Source of the DNA: Candidatus Borrarchaeota archaeon
GTDB taxonomy: Archaea; Asgardarchaeota; Sifarchaeia; Borrarchaeales; Borrarchaeaceae
NCBI GenBank assembly: GCA_016840315.1
Contig: JAEOSO010000002.1
Location: 1 to 40,714 of the forward strand
Direction: 5' to 3'
DNA length: 40,714 bases
The notes under the pieces are model-generated. The model did not search any database. It saw only the letters and a list, made by a program, of their open reading frames with translations, and was not told the origin of the DNA. The stretch's first letter is position 1. Every line of letters starts with the position of its first letter. Both the position numbers and the translations under genes were made by a program. Below are positions 39,925-40,714 of the stretch, in pieces.

Positions 39925-40467
39925 ATGGAGAGACCAAAGCGCGGCTTGTACATTGGAAGATTTCAACCATTTCATAATGGACATCTTGAGGCTATAAAAT
40001 ATGTCTTAGAGCAGGTGGATGAACTCATCATTGGTATAGGATCAATTCAGGATAGTCACGGAATTAAGAATCCTTTTACAGCAGGTGAACGTCATTATAT
40101 GATACAAAGCGCACTTATTGAAGCAGGAATACCTCATGAAAAATTTTACATAATTTCTATACCTGATATAGATCGAAATGCGGTATGGCTAGCACACGTA
40201 CGTACTTTGTGCCCTCCTTTTGACATAGTATATTCAAATAATCAGTTAGTGGCTCGACTTACAAAAGAGTATGGAGAAACCGCCCAATTGGCAACGATCC
40301 CTTTTTTTAATAGAGTGTCATATTCTGCAACAGTAGTGCGTAGAAGGCTTCTCGAAGGGGAGAAGTGGGAAGATTTAGTTCCTCCTGCAGTTACAAGAAT
40401 TATAAAGGAAATTAACGGATTAAAACGCATACGGGATATTGACGCCAGTGAAGGAGATCTATTCTAG
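39925..40467 (+). CDS. nadM: nicotinamide-nucleotide adenylyltransferase (archaeal)
   Basis: RGLYIGRFQPFHNGHLEAIKYVLE...GIGSIQDSHGIKNPFTAGERHYMI...YSATVVRRRLLEGEKWEDLVPP. Confidence 0.95.
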   Translation: MERPKRGLYIGRFQPFHNGHLEAIKYVLEQVDELIIGIGSIQDSHGIKNPFTAGERHYMIQSALIEAGIPHEKFYIISIPDIDRNAVWLAHVRTLCPPFDIVYSNNQLVARLTKEYGETAQLATIPFFNRVSYSATVVRRRLLEGEKWEDLVPPAVTRIIKEINGLKRIRDIDASEGDLF

Positions 40468-40506
40468 AACAAGTCAATCACCCCCTACCAAGTTAGGGGG
40501 CTTGTT
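40468..40506 (+). terminator. two-tier hairpin directly after nadM (terminator-like or IS-end-like)
   Basis: AACAAG-tcaatca-CCCCCT-accaagtt-AGGGGG-CTTGTT; no long T tract follows. Confidence 0.45.
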
Positions 40507-40564
40507 TCGTGAGGAACAAGAGTAATTGGTTGATTAGCCTAAGAGAGGTCGTGGTGAAAAACAC

Positions 40565-40714
40565 ATGACAGTATCTAAGTTATCAGCAGAGTTAAAGAAC
40601 ACACCAAAGGATGCTTCTCTAGTCCTTTGCTCTGTAAACGGTGGTTTAAACAGAGAGGAAACTCTCAGTGATCATCGTATAGTACTGACTGATAACCTTG
40701 GCGAAGAGAACCTA
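40565..40714 (+). CDS. partial ORF running off the window, unknown
   Basis: ATG then 50 open codons: MTVSKLSAELKNTPKDASLVLCSVNGGLNREETLSDHRIVLTDNLGEENL... Confidence 0.45.
   Translation, partial: MTVSKLSAELKNTPKDASLVLCSVNGGLNREETLSDHRIVLTDNLGEENL

Noticed and set aside
1-40714. tRNA or rRNA genes
   Set aside because: Scanned by eye on both strands for T-loop-like GTTCRANTC motifs in cloverleaf context and for rRNA blocks; nothing outside coding regions was convincing. A tRNAscan run would be decisive.

Overview
AT-rich archaeal chromosomal window of about 40.7 kb. Recognisable core genes: DNA polymerase D large subunit DP2, exosome Rrp41/Rrp42, the rpoD-L18e-L13-S9 cluster, RpoN, Sec61beta, SepRS, Endo V, CTP-dependent riboflavin kinase, MoaB/MoaC, NadM, a geranylgeranyl-reductase-family protein and translin. 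A Roadblock/LC7 protein, an Arf-like GTPase and two longin-like paralogues suggest an Asgard-type archaeon; this is inference only. Strongest observations: (1) rrp41 is interrupted by about 33 nt with an in-frame TGA, and the interruption lies inside a near-perfect bulge-helix-bulge (BHB) fold (11282-11333), so it may be a protein-coding archaeal BHB intron. (2) An Arf-like GTPase, longin-like protein, corrinoid protein and UroD-like methyltransferase form a cluster (15.25-18.82 kb) whose last three genes are relatively GC-rich. The corrinoid gene start region is tandemly duplicated (62 bp), which creates a 21-codon leader ORF overlapping the start codon. (3) A tnpB-less IS200/IS605-like remnant or solo omegaRNA-like element lies at 4421-4812. 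(4) An orphan membrane-anchored VirB4/HerA-like ATPase is present. I saw no tRNA, rRNA or CRISPR array. All family assignments come from reading motifs by eye; no database search was run.
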